A stretch of 64,000 nt of DNA. Source: JAZKFT01 sp965246935 (lineage in GTDB: Bacteria > Bacteroidota > Bacteroidia > Chitinophagales > Chitinophagaceae). A model generated the notes under the pieces. The model saw nothing but the letters and a program-made list of their open reading frames with translations. It had not been told where the DNA came from and ran no database searches. Location of the stretch: assembly GCA_965246935.1 (NCBI GenBank), contig CBDFGC010000002.1:1-64000 (forward strand), in the 5' to 3' direction. Position numbers and translations under genes: made by a program. Shown here one piece after another: positions 9,775-18,751 of the stretch. The first letter of the stretch is position 1. Every line of letters begins with the position of its first letter.

Positions 9775-9922
9775 CACAGCATTGATTTTTTTTATCAAGA
9801 AAAAAAGAAAAATGAAATGAATTTGGCTAACACTGCACCAAAAGGAAAATGGCAGGCAGATTTATTTTTATAATAATAACTGCCTGGAGTTGCTTTATTG
9901 GGCAGCTGAATTTTTTAAAACC

Positions 9923-11956
9923 ATGAAAGACAGATATAAGTTCCAAAAAGCATTCCTCACTTTTTTTTTATTTGCGCAGGTAGCTTATGCCCAAAATGGG
10001 TTGAATGAAAACATTAAATTTTCATCTCAATTAAAAGCGGTTTCCAATACTATAAAAAGTCCTTACACCGGCTACACCCGGCAGCATTGGCTGGAGATAA
10101 CTGAAAAGATAATAGCCGGGGAGATGGCTCATTTTAATAAGCAGTCGGGGCTGCCGGAATTTACGGTACCGCCAAAGGATTCGGCCTATGAAAAGCTGCG
10201 TTGGAACAATCCGGAAGAATGGAGTAAACGGGCATTGGAGCGAATGATGATGGCAGTTGTGATTTATACCAAAACCACCGGAAAAGATCAGGTTCCGGGC
10301 TACAACGGTTCCGTCACCTTACCATTTCTTAACGCCATCATCGCTGGCACCGACCCTGCAGGCAAAGGATATTGGGGCGACCCCTTATCCAACGACCAAG
10401 TGGGCAGCGTGTTTGCCATGGCAATTTACATTGAGCCGCAACGCTGGTGGGAGCCGCTTACTGCTTCGCAAAAGAAAAATTTATTGACATATCTTAAAAA
10501 GCAGGCCCACGTAAAAACGTATGACAATAATCATTATTTTTTTCATATGTTGCCTGCTGCCCTGCTGGATAAAAACGGCGTGGCCTCAAACCGTGATCAT
10601 CTTACCAATATGTACGAACGGCTCATGGGTTGGTACCGCGGCAACGGCTGGTTTTTAGATGGAAATAACCGCACTTTTGATTATTACAACCTTTGGGGCT
10701 TTCAGCTTTTCAACCAGGTGTTGTACCGCTACGATACACTATGGAGACAACAGTTTGGCGAACGGATTAAAAATACTACTGCTGAATTTTTACAAACCTA
10801 TCCATACCTCTATGGCCGCGACGGAGGACCCATTCCCTGGGGCCGTTCGCTGGCATACCGTTTTGTCGGTAATTCAGCTATTGCCTGGGCGGTGCTTAAT
10901 GGCAACAGCACTTTACCACCAGGGCAGGCCCGCCGCATTGCATCCGGTGCGTTAAAATATTTTTGGGAACATGGCTGCATCGACAGTACAGGCCTGCTAA
11001 CGCTTGGCTATTGGGGCGCCAACGCAAGCGTGGCGGAAACGTATTTGTACTACGGCGATCCCTACTGGGCCATGCAGGGTTTGGCGCCATTGCTTATTCC
11101 GGAAACAGATCCTTTCTGGACATCAGTTGAAGGCCCGATACCGGCCGATGGTAAGGGTGACAAGATGGCGGTAACCGGGGCGCAGTTTAGCATCCGGGTT
11201 AGTACTATTGATGGAGATGCAAGGTTGTTCCCGGCAGGGCAACCATTAGGAAAAGATCCTTCGATATGGCAGGCCGGTTCCAAATACAACCAACATGCGT
11301 ACGCTAGCGATATCGGTTTTTGCCTGGCAGGAGATGATGTTCCCGGCATTGGTGCAGGACGAACGGGCTATTCATATGATGGCATCAAATGGTTTTATCG
11401 GGAAAGGGCGAAACCCATTCAGATTACGGCTAATCACCTGGCGAGCCGGTATACGTTGCACCCTTCTGACAACGATTCACTGCCCGATTATAACCGGGAC
11501 GAAATGATCACACATACATTAATTGGCAATGACGGCGAAGTACATATATTCTGGCACAACAACCCTGAACCACTCTATTTGCACCTGGGTGGTTATGGAA
11601 TATCGGTATCAGATAGGAGTTCTGTAAAAGAGAAGTATGAACCGGCTTCGATTCTGATCAATGGAGAACCCTATTTTTCATTGATAGAAGCTATTCAGGC
11701 GCCGGAAGGAAAGTTTGAGTCAACTGTGCTGGAACCCCGGGACGGATGGAGTGCTACGCATTTGTTTGGCGGACGAGGGGCCTTTCCTTATTGGCATAGC
11801 ACCAAAGGCGTACCACCGAATGTTCCGGTGATATTTTACGTAAACGGAACCCGTAACAGGCAACCGGTTGTGCAGCCTATAAAAATAAAAAAACAAGGAA
11901 ATGAATTACAAATTTTATTTGAAGGGGAATGGTATTCCGTACAAGTTCCTTTTTAA
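9923..11956 (+). CDS. DUF2264 protein, GH154-type beta-glucuronidase-like hydrolase
   Basis: A 677-residue secreted hydrolase of the DUF2264/GH154 family, an (alpha/alpha)6 barrel plus beta-sandwich fold linked to uronic-acid oligosaccharide breakdown. The start at ATG 9923 gives a clear signal peptide (KAFLTFFLFAQVAYAQ); a TTG 33 bases upstream would not. The family N-terminus is visible in SPYTGYTRQHWLEITEKI, followed by WSKRALERMMMAV and YWGDPLSNDQVGSVFAMAIY, then NRTFDYYNLWGFQLF. It stands alone downstream of the right MITE copy, outside the bracketed operon, and may have its own promoter. Confidence 0.87.
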   Translation: MKDRYKFQKAFLTFFLFAQVAYAQNGLNENIKFSSQLKAVSNTIKSPYTGYTRQHWLEITEKIIAGEMAHFNKQSGLPEFTVPPKDSAYEKLRWNNPEEWSKRALERMMMAVVIYTKTTGKDQVPGYNGSVTLPFLNAIIAGTDPAGKGYWGDPLSNDQVGSVFAMAIYIEPQRWWEPLTASQKKNLLTYLKKQAHVKTYDNNHYFFHMLPAALLDKNGVASNRDHLTNMYERLMGWYRGNGWFLDGNNRTFDYYNLWGFQLFNQVLYRYDTLWRQQFGERIKNTTAEFLQTYPYLYGRDGGPIPWGRSLAYRFVGNSAIAWAVLNGNSTLPPGQARRIASGALKYFWEHGCIDSTGLLTLGYWGANASVAETYLYYGDPYWAMQGLAPLLIPETDPFWTSVEGPIPADGKGDKMAVTGAQFSIRVSTIDGDARLFPAGQPLGKDPSIWQAGSKYNQHAYASDIGFCLAGDDVPGIGAGRTGYSYDGIKWFYRERAKPIQITANHLASRYTLHPSDNDSLPDYNRDEMITHTLIGNDGEVHIFWHNNPEPLYLHLGGYGISVSDRSSVKEKYEPASILINGEPYFSLIEAIQAPEGKFESTVLEPRDGWSATHLFGGRGAFPYWHSTKGVPPNVPVIFYVNGTRNRQPVVQPIKIKKQGNELQILFEGEWYSVQVPF

Positions 11957-12025
11957 TGGAGATGTTTGTAAGATTGCCGGAATGACCTCAATTGTAGCAT
12001 AAAAGATGAAACGTATCAACCTTAA

Positions 12026-12173
12026 GGGTGCATCCCAAATTGTCACACCCCAAACCTGTCGGTACCGCAGGTCAGACAGCACTAAAGCCCAAACTATGGT
12101 CTGACCTGCAGTACCACCGGTAATAGCACTAATGCCGGTAATTAAATATAAAAAGACAATTTGTAATGCACCC
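12026..12173. repeat. Nested palindromic intergenic element
   Basis: Two inverted-repeat pairs are nested: GGGTGCATCCCAAATTGTC (12026-12045) against GACAATTTGTAATGCACCC (12155-12173), and GGTACCGCAGGTCAGAC (12061-12077) against GTCTGACCTGCAGTACC (12099-12115). The whole 148 bp could fold into a long cruciform or RNA hairpin. It has no coding frame and looks like a non-autonomous mobile element. It lies between the GH154 and VOC genes and could also end transcription of the former. Confidence 0.65.
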
Positions 12174-12239
12174 AACCTTAATTATTCTATTGCACTTTAA
12201 TTCAATACTACAACTAAGAACAGGCAAGCCAAATTGAAG

Positions 12240-12596
12240 ATGAGATTAAATCACTTAAATCTAATTGTAACAAACGTTGCCAATGCCGTACAATTTTTTG
12301 AAGCCTATTTTGACTTTGTATGTACTGAAATAAAGGGTGACAATATTGTTGCTGTTTTAACGGGTGCAGACAATTTTATCCTTGTTTTGATGACAAACAA
12401 GGAAGCACAAATCAGCTATCCAACAAATTTTCACATTGGCTTTATGCTGGGCAATGCAAACCAGGTGAAAGCATGCTATTTGAAATTAAAAGATGGCGGA
12501 ATCAGTATCGGAAACGAGCCAGGAAAAATAAGAGACAGTTTTGGTTTCTATTTTCACTTTGACAATATCATGATAGAAGTTGGACTCTATATATAA
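12240..12596 (+). CDS. VOC/glyoxalase-superfamily protein
   Basis: A 118-residue cytoplasmic protein with the paired beta-alpha-beta-beta-beta modules of the vicinal oxygen chelate superfamily. It opens with LNHLNLIVTNVANAVQFFE and has a second-half block FYFHFDNIMIEVG. The final Glu of IMIEVG and the first-strand His (RLNHLN) are typical metal ligands. The family includes glyoxalases, dioxygenases and antibiotic-binding proteins; no substrate can be assigned. I use ATG 12240; a TTG two codons earlier is possible. It ends 24 bases before the stop of the convergent response regulator. Confidence 0.8.
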   Translation: MRLNHLNLIVTNVANAVQFFEAYFDFVCTEIKGDNIVAVLTGADNFILVLMTNKEAQISYPTNFHIGFMLGNANQVKACYLKLKDGGISIGNEPGKIRDSFGFYFHFDNIMIEVGLYI

Positions 12597-12620
12597 CAAC
12601 AATGGCTGATGTAAGATTCT

Positions 12621-13367
12621 TCATCCGATTGAAAGTGTTTTTTTTACTGCCTCTTTGCGGAGGCGGGATACGGGTATTTTCTGGTTATCCTTCAACAATA
12701 CAGCCCCCTCGTTCAGATAACTGACAATGCAGGTCCGGTTAATTAAATGCGATTTATGCACCCGGATAAACCCATGGCCAGTTAATATTTCCTCATACTC
12801 TTTTATGGTTTTGGCACTCAGGTGCTTGCGGCCATTAGACAGGTAAAAACAGGTGTAATTACTTTCGCCCTCACAGCGAATTAATTCATCTACGCCCACA
12901 AACAGCGTGCCTGCTACGGTGGGTATTGCCAGTTTAAAATTAGCTGTTTGCTTAGCTTTTAAATTGTGCAACAGGTTTTGATACAAGCTTTCGAAATCGG
13001 CAGCTCCCAGTTGTTTTTCCAGGTGACGTTTGATAGCAGTGTTTAATTCTTCAGCATTGATTGGTTTCAGTAAATAATCAATAGCACTAAAACGAATTGC
13101 CTGAATCGCATATTCATTGAAGGCAGTCGTAAATATGATGTCAAAATTTTTATGCGGTAGTTTTTGCAAAAACTCAAACCCCGTAATTTCCGGCATCACA
13201 ATATCCAGAAACAGCAGTTGCGGCTGGTATTTCTCTAATAGTGGTATTGCTTTCAAGGCATCTGTCTCTGTTATTATTTCCGTAATTTCGGGATGGTTTC
13301 GCTCTATCATCAACCGCAATACATTAGCCGCCATTGGTTCATCATCAATTATCAACGCTTTAATCAT
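12621..13367 (-). CDS. LytTR-family response regulator
   Basis: A 248-residue DNA-binding response regulator. The receiver domain (about 1-120) has acidic residues in IIDDEP, the phospho-acceptor Asp in LLFLDIVMP, Thr in IFTTAFNEYA and Lys in YLLKPI. A LytTR DNA-binding domain follows (about 140-245) with CEGESNYTCFYLSNG and FIRVHKSHLINRTCI. It starts 38 bases after the end of the sensor kinase gene on the same strand, so the two form a two-component system. Confidence 0.95.
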   Translation of the reverse strand: MIKALIIDDEPMAANVLRLMIERNHPEITEIITETDALKAIPLLEKYQPQLLFLDIVMPEITGFEFLQKLPHKNFDIIFTTAFNEYAIQAIRFSAIDYLLKPINAEELNTAIKRHLEKQLGAADFESLYQNLLHNLKAKQTANFKLAIPTVAGTLFVGVDELIRCEGESNYTCFYLSNGRKHLSAKTIKEYEEILTGHGFIRVHKSHLINRTCIVSYLNEGAVLLKDNQKIPVSRLRKEAVKKTLSIG

Positions 13368-13405
13368 TGGTGCAATCTTTTAATTGTACTAAGGAATTAT
13401 TCTGG

Positions 13406-16400
13406 TTACTCAACCGGCAACATTACTTTTACAAACGTCCCGGTGCTGTTACCGGCATCATCATATAAATCTGTTATTGCTACACCGGCAAGCTTATTTT
13501 CACTCTGTTCCAGCAAAGCCAGCCGTTCGTTTACAATCTTCATCCCCATGGATTGGTGCGGAATTAATTCCTGGTATGAATGGCTGATTTCATAAGATTT
13601 TTTTCTTCCGATACCATTGTCGGCTACGGTACAGATGATGTGTTTGTCGTCTGTACAGGCAAAAGTGATGTGTAGGATTCTATCACCTTGTTTGGCAGAT
13701 AAGCCGTGCTTCAAAGCGTTTTCAACAAAAGGCTGCACCAGCATAGATGGTATCAGTACCGCTTCTGTTTCCAAATCCTCCTCCACCTCAATACGATACG
13801 TGAAATTGCTGCCCAGGCGAAGCGCTTCTATTGCAAGATACAATTCTAATATTTCGATTTCCTTTTCCAGGGATATTCTGGCATATTCGCTTTGTTGCAA
13901 TACCATGCGCAACAATTTAGAAAAGCTGGTCAGGTATTTATTGGCATTTACATAATCATTCTGTAAGCTGAAATGCTGAATGCTGTTCATGGCATTAAAA
14001 ATAAAGTGCGGATTCATTTGTGCACGCAATGCTTTTAGTTCAAGCCCGGCCAGCTTCCGTTTATTTTCTGCCATTTCCAGTAGCGCATGTTGTATGTTTT
14101 GTTCGGCCTGTATTACAATTAATTTAATGGCGCAGATAGCAGCTATTTGATTAAGAATAGTCAGGTGTTTTTTTTGAAAAAATCCTTTTCTTTCCTTTTT
14201 ACAATCAATTACACCCATCACGGTGCTTTCGTAAATGATGGGTACTGCTACTTCTGCGCTGCGCCGTTCATCGCCTGGTATATAGCGGCTGTCTTTTGCC
14301 ATATCGGCAATTAGTTCACTTTTGCCGCTTAGTGCTACGCTTCCTACGATTCCGGTTCCCATTGGAATGGGTATGAGATTATCGATTTGCAGCCTGCGTG
14401 TACTTTTAGGGCCGGAAGCAGCTTTTTGAATCAAGGCCGATCTATCATCATTCAGGAGATAAATGACACAATCAGAAAAACCGAGTTTTGAAACACAGTT
14501 TTCGGTAATGCTCCAAAGCATTTCTTCTGCATTCTTTTGCCCGTGTATGGCAGTTGAAATATAATTAATAGATTGTTCTATTTCGAGTTGCTGCTTCTGC
14601 CGGTTTATTTGTTGCTGTTTCTTTTTAAATGCTAAAAAAATAATGATCCCTGCCGTAAGCAAGCCGATGATTTTAAACCAAAGGGTTTGCCAGAAGGGTG
14701 GATGAATGGTGAAAGGAATAACAATATGTTGCGGCACATCATTGCCATATACATCTATGGCATTTATTTGTAATTGGTAAGTGCCCGGTGGCAATGAGTT
14801 AAAGGTGATTTCTGACCGGTTGCCCAGGCTTACCCATTTATCGTCCGCCCCTGTCAGCCGGTAGACGTATTTAACTTTTTCGGGTTCGGAAAATTCAAGA
14901 AGGCCAAAACTAAAATAGAGCCGGTTTTGTTTATATGTCAGCCCTGCTAATTCTTTAGCAGAAGTGCTGGCTGGCATTCCGTTTATTTCAATTGAATTCA
15001 GGTGTAGCTGCCTTTGCTGTAATTGCCTCGTCAAAAATCCGTTGGGGTTAATATTAATCAGTTTGCCCCCGAATACAAAATAAATATGCCCATCCGGTGC
15101 TTCCAGCGAACTGCCGAAGTAATCGCTGAACTTGTCCCGTGATTCTGTAAATACATTAATGAACGCATCTTTCTGCGGGTCGTAATAATTTACGCCACCC
15201 ATGGAGCCCACCCAAAGCCTGTTCCTGCTATCACTGCATAATGTAAAAGTGAAGTCGTGCAGCAGGCCATTTGCAGTTGTATAAACAGCAATACTATCTT
15301 TGGCTTCATTATATTTCAGCAGGCCGTTTTGGGTAGTAATCCAGATATTGCCCCGGCCATCGTCTGCCAGGTCACGGGTATTGGCGTATAAAAAGTGTAG
15401 TGTTTTTAATTTCCCTATTAGTTCAAAAGTATCCATGCGTAGGGTTGCCAGGTTGCGTTTCACCAGGTTACCATTTTCGGCCAGGAAGTATAAGCTACTG
15501 CTGTCTTTTGAAACAGTTGCCTGCCTGGTAAACCCGGTACTGTTTATTTTTTCTAATTGGGAAGTGCCATTGTAATAATAAATAGCGCCATTCCCTTTTT
15601 TAAAATAAATAGATTGATCGTTTCTTTTATAAGCCCAAACAACACGGGCGGGCAATGCCGCTAATTGCTGATACAATTTTGCGGGTGGCTGGTGCAGTTG
15701 CATGGTAGCGGATGTAGTATCGGCTACCAACATACTTCTGTAGCTGGAAACGTATAGCTTGTCATTAACCGGCAGCACATAACCATATTCTTTTACCGCC
15801 AAATTCCCAGGGGAAAAATAGCGGTTACTACCACTAAATACGTTGTACAGAAATAAACCGCCGGCACCATACGGTATAAGAATATTTCCTTTACCATCCT
15901 GTGATGTGATGGATGACTGATAACTAATATTGACGAATGCTGTTTTATCGCTCAGGTATTGCTGCTGTACAATACTATCGTAATAGTTGATAATAAAAAT
16001 GCCATTGTTGGTTGTGGCCCACATGCGGTGCAGGTAATCTTCGCAAAGGGAATACACATAATCTGTACCAATCAGGCTATTCGAATTTTTGTAGCGGATG
16101 GACGTAAAGGAATGGGTGAAATGATCAAAAAACAACAATCCGCCATTGCGGAATCCGACCCAGATGTTTCCTTTGTAATCCGCAGCCAGTGCAAAGCAGC
16201 AGTTCCATGCATTTTCAGGAAATGAGAATGTAAAGGAATCAATTTTATCTAAAGCAATATTGTATTTAATGAGTAATGAATTTTTTGCTATGAAATAAAT
16301 ATTGCCCGAGGAATCACTGCATATATCGGAGTGTGCATCTGCTGATACATTTCCACCTACTTTAAAAATCGCCTTGTTTTGCGTATTATGATACCTGTGA

Positions 16401-17026
16401 TAAAATTGCCGGCTTTTATAATCGTAAAAAACCAGGCGGCAATTGGCAGCTATCCAAATTCCTTTATCTGTAGCATAACCGCCTTTATAGCCAATACTTG
16501 TTTCAGGTATTCCTGCCCCTGATTTTTGGTTGCCGGGTACCTGCCGGTAAGTGCCTGTTTTATAATTAATGATAAACAAACCCAGGTCGGCATACATCCA
16601 TATATTATCCTGGTTATCCTGAAAAATACTGTAGATCCAACCTAAATTATCATCGTTCTGCGATTCGCTTCTTACCTTATAATGGGTGATATTTCCCGTA
16701 GCCGGGTCTAATTTATCCAGCCCGCCGGTAGTGCCAATCCATATAAATCCCAGGCGGTCTTCAAACACCGGGTGTACTTCGTTGCTGCTGATACTATTAC
16801 TGTCTTTGGCTGATTTGCTGTAAACTTTTATGGCCGTGCCTTCGTGTTTATGCAGACCATTGTAGCTGCCAAACCACATATTGTTCAGGTGGTCTTTTAT
16901 TAATACGGTGAGCTGGTGTGTTGCCAGGCCCTGGCTGGTGGTAATATGGTAACTGGTTTGCGCCTGCACTACCTGCACCATCATGCAGGCAACACAAAGC
17001 AGGTATTTCAAACGTGAATGTTTCAA
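13406..17026 (-). CDS. Propeller/Y_Y_Y/GAF sensor histidine kinase, LytS-type
   Basis: A 1206-residue hybrid-like periplasmic sensor typical of Bacteroidota. A signal peptide (LLCVACMMVQVVQAQ) leads into a two-propeller region of about 650 residues with repeated blocks such as FEDRLGFIWIGTTGGLDKL and DDGRGNIWITTQNGLLKYN. A Y_Y_Y domain follows (NSLPPGTYQLQINAID). One membrane helix lies near residue 800 (LWFKIIGLLTAGIIIFLAF), then a coiled coil and a GAF domain (about 840-990). The kinase core has His in RAQMNPHFIFNAMNSIQ (about 1000) and the ATPase block VQPFVENALKHGL. The likely start is TTG at 17026, because no in-frame ATG precedes the signal peptide. Its ligand is unknown; propeller kinases often sense glycans or secreted products. 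Confidence 0.93.
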   Translation of the reverse strand: MKHSRLKYLLCVACMMVQVVQAQTSYHITTSQGLATHQLTVLIKDHLNNMWFGSYNGLHKHEGTAIKVYSKSAKDSNSISSNEVHPVFEDRLGFIWIGTTGGLDKLDPATGNITHYKVRSESQNDDNLGWIYSIFQDNQDNIWMYADLGLFIINYKTGTYRQVPGNQKSGAGIPETSIGYKGGYATDKGIWIAANCRLVFYDYKSRQFYHRYHNTQNKAIFKVGGNVSADAHSDICSDSSGNIYFIAKNSLLIKYNIALDKIDSFTFSFPENAWNCCFALAADYKGNIWVGFRNGGLLFFDHFTHSFTSIRYKNSNSLIGTDYVYSLCEDYLHRMWATTNNGIFIINYYDSIVQQQYLSDKTAFVNISYQSSITSQDGKGNILIPYGAGGLFLYNVFSGSNRYFSPGNLAVKEYGYVLPVNDKLYVSSYRSMLVADTTSATMQLHQPPAKLYQQLAALPARVVWAYKRNDQSIYFKKGNGAIYYYNGTSQLEKINSTGFTRQATVSKDSSSLYFLAENGNLVKRNLATLRMDTFELIGKLKTLHFLYANTRDLADDGRGNIWITTQNGLLKYNEAKDSIAVYTTANGLLHDFTFTLCSDSRNRLWVGSMGGVNYYDPQKDAFINVFTESRDKFSDYFGSSLEAPDGHIYFVFGGKLININPNGFLTRQLQQRQLHLNSIEINGMPASTSAKELAGLTYKQNRLYFSFGLLEFSEPEKVKYVYRLTGADDKWVSLGNRSEITFNSLPPGTYQLQINAIDVYGNDVPQHIVIPFTIHPPFWQTLWFKIIGLLTAGIIIFLAFKKKQQQINRQKQQLEIEQSINYISTAIHGQKNAEEMLWSITENCVSKLGFSDCVIYLLNDDRSALIQKAASGPKSTRRLQIDNLIPIPMGTGIVGSVALSGKSELIADMAKDSRYIPGDERRSAEVAVPIIYESTVMGVIDCKKERKGFFQKKHLTILNQIAAICAIKLIVIQAEQNIQHALLEMAENKRKLAGLELKALRAQMNPHFIFNAMNSIQHFSLQNDYVNANKYLTSFSKLLRMVLQQSEYARISLEKEIEILELYLAIEALRLGSNFTYRIEVEEDLETEAVLIPSMLVQPFVENALKHGLSAKQGDRILHITFACTDDKHIICTVADNGIGRKKSYEISHSYQELIPHQSMGMKIVNERLALLEQSENKLAGVAITDLYDDAGNSTGTFVKVMLPVE

Positions 17027-17204
17027 GTAGAATAGTAATACATTTTATACTGTAAAAAATATTCGAGTAAAAATAAACCCTATGCCATGGTGTTATCACT
17101 CATGTTGCCTGATAATTCGCCTGACGATAGTTGAAAACTAATTTTATATAACTGCTTTTTGAGTGAGATTACTTTTGTAGTACTTTTTTTTGCTGAAAAA
17201 CTTT

Positions 17205-17570
17205 TCAAATTAGTCTATTCATTTTAAAGGTTAACATGAAAATAAGAAGTGCCGATAACAACGATAAGTGAATTCCAAAAAATACGTATTGTGCTACCCT
17301 GAGCTTGTTGCTAACGATCCGGTAGTAAGCGCTTGCAATCACTAACAGTTCAAAACATAAAAATAAAACTTCTTTCAGATCAACGACATGCCGTTCAATC
17401 CGGATTTGCTTTTGAATCCAGTAAATTAAAATCAATAGGCCGGCAGCTATGTTTAGCATTGTGATAAGGAAAGCAGGCTTGTTGAGAACCAACCCGGTTA
17501 CCCAGACTGCCAGGTGTATTACAATAAATACAATTAGAATAACCCTGATAAACTGATCTGATGGGTTCAT
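17205..17570 (-). CDS. Small four-helix membrane protein, unknown
   Basis: A 121-residue protein dominated by four hydrophobic stretches (VILIVFIVIHLAVWVTGLV, FLITMLNIAAGLLILIYWI, VLFLCFELLVIASAYY, YVFFGIHLSLLSALLIFML). I do not recognise a family. Its start overlaps the stop of the preceding gene by four bases (ATGA type), so translation is probably coupled. A role in the envelope with its partner is likely but not specified by sequence. Confidence 0.7.
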   Translation of the reverse strand: MNPSDQFIRVILIVFIVIHLAVWVTGLVLNKPAFLITMLNIAAGLLILIYWIQKQIRIERHVVDLKEVLFLCFELLVIASAYYRIVSNKLRVAQYVFFGIHLSLLSALLIFMLTFKMNRLI

Positions 17571-18211
17571 GGTGTAGCCGGTTCATCCGGTGATTTAATA
17601 AATGCTATATCTGTCATATCCATAAAATAATTAGGCATACAACTAATTTTATTGCCATTTTCAATTTTAAAGATAATCCCCTTAAAACTTACCTGTTCAA
17701 GAGAAGGGTTAAGTGTGAGTGTAAATCTGTTGTTATTATTCGTGCTGTCTTTTATTATCGTTACCATATCGGGGTACAGCTCGTGCTGAACATAGATGGT
17801 ATCACAATCGGCGATTTCCATATGTACTTCTCCGTTGCTCTCTGTATAAGCCTCCTTTTTTTTACCATCAACAGAGAATATACATCGGATATTTCTTACT
17901 AAATAGCTGTTCGGATGTGTAAACGAAAGTGAATAACCGCTGCCTTGTTTAGATTGGTTCAGCACCGTAAAATCTTTACCGGCTTCTTTATCACTTGTAA
18001 GATGTAGCGTATCGCCAAGTATGGTATAAGTACCGGTAGCATGGCGGTCTACAGCTCCGTAAGAATAGTAGAACCAGAATTTTCCATCTGCGGAAAAGTC
18101 AAAGCCTGCGACCATTTCCTGCTTTCTAAAGTTATATTCGCCCTGTATTGTTGATTGTGCCATGCTGTTTATATTTATTAAAAGTAATAGTAGTAAATAG
18201 TTTTTTTTCAA
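17567..18211 (-). CDS. Secreted protein of unknown function
   Basis: A 214-residue protein with a short, leucine-rich signal peptide (NYLLLLLLININSMAQS). The mature part starts with IQGEYNF and GFDFSADGKFWFYYSYGAVD, a beta-rich pattern like small lipocalin-type or copy-number-like domains (YTILGDTLHLTS). The frame opens with TTG at 18211; the next ATG would cut into the signal peptide. It lies 25 bases after the haemoglobin gene and overlaps the next gene by four bases, so the three probably form one transcript. Confidence 0.65.
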   Translation of the reverse strand: MKKNYLLLLLLININSMAQSTIQGEYNFRKQEMVAGFDFSADGKFWFYYSYGAVDRHATGTYTILGDTLHLTSDKEAGKDFTVLNQSKQGSGYSLSFTHPNSYLVRNIRCIFSVDGKKKEAYTESNGEVHMEIADCDTIYVQHELYPDMVTIIKDSTNNNNRFTLTLNPSLEQVSFKGIIFKIENGNKISCMPNYFMDMTDIAFIKSPDEPATP

Positions 18212-18236
18212 AATAAGTATTTTTACAGTTGTTGTT

Positions 18237-18677
18237 TTAACGTAGTAGAGATAATTCAGGTATCTCCTCTTTTTGCGCAGCCATCATGGCGCCTGCTAAT
18301 GTTGTATAAACCTCCGTCCACGCTGCATTCAATTCTGTATTCCAATATTCACCCATACCTTTTTCAAGCGTCCACAATAGAGCGGTGCCCACAGCTATAT
18401 AATGTTCCTCTTTTACGCCATATTGTGTGTGCCGCCGGGCCAGCTTCCCCACTTCGTTCAGTATGTCATCCAATTTGTTCAATTTTGAAATGATATAAGA
18501 AAGCATGGTTAGCAGCTTTTTAGATTGCTCCGGCAATGTAGTACGGCTGAACATAGGCTTTACATCAGGAGCTATTTCAAACAGGCGGTTGTAAAATAAA
18601 CTACCTACAGATTCCATGTTTATTCTTGAAATAATGTCCCAGCTATTGGTTACCAGTGTAATTTGTTTTGTTGTCAT
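18237..18677 (-). CDS. Single-domain bacterial haemoglobin
   Basis: A 146-residue globin like Vitreoscilla haemoglobin and the globin domain of flavohaemoproteins, which binds oxygen and detoxifies nitric oxide. The likely proximal His lies in LARRHTQYGVKEEHY, followed by the family block GEYWNTELNAAWTEVYTTLA. The distal side begins with VGSLFYNRLFEIAP. No reductase domain follows, so it is not a full flavohaemoprotein. It is the first of three closely spaced minus-strand genes. Confidence 0.9.
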   Translation of the reverse strand: MTTKQITLVTNSWDIISRINMESVGSLFYNRLFEIAPDVKPMFSRTTLPEQSKKLLTMLSYIISKLNKLDDILNEVGKLARRHTQYGVKEEHYIAVGTALLWTLEKGMGEYWNTELNAAWTEVYTTLAGAMMAAQKEEIPELSLLR

Positions 18678-18751
18678 TTTTTTATCTTGAGGTGTTTTTC
18701 AATAATTACTTCCAAACTGTTTTATTTAGAAAAAATAATTATGTTTGGCAA

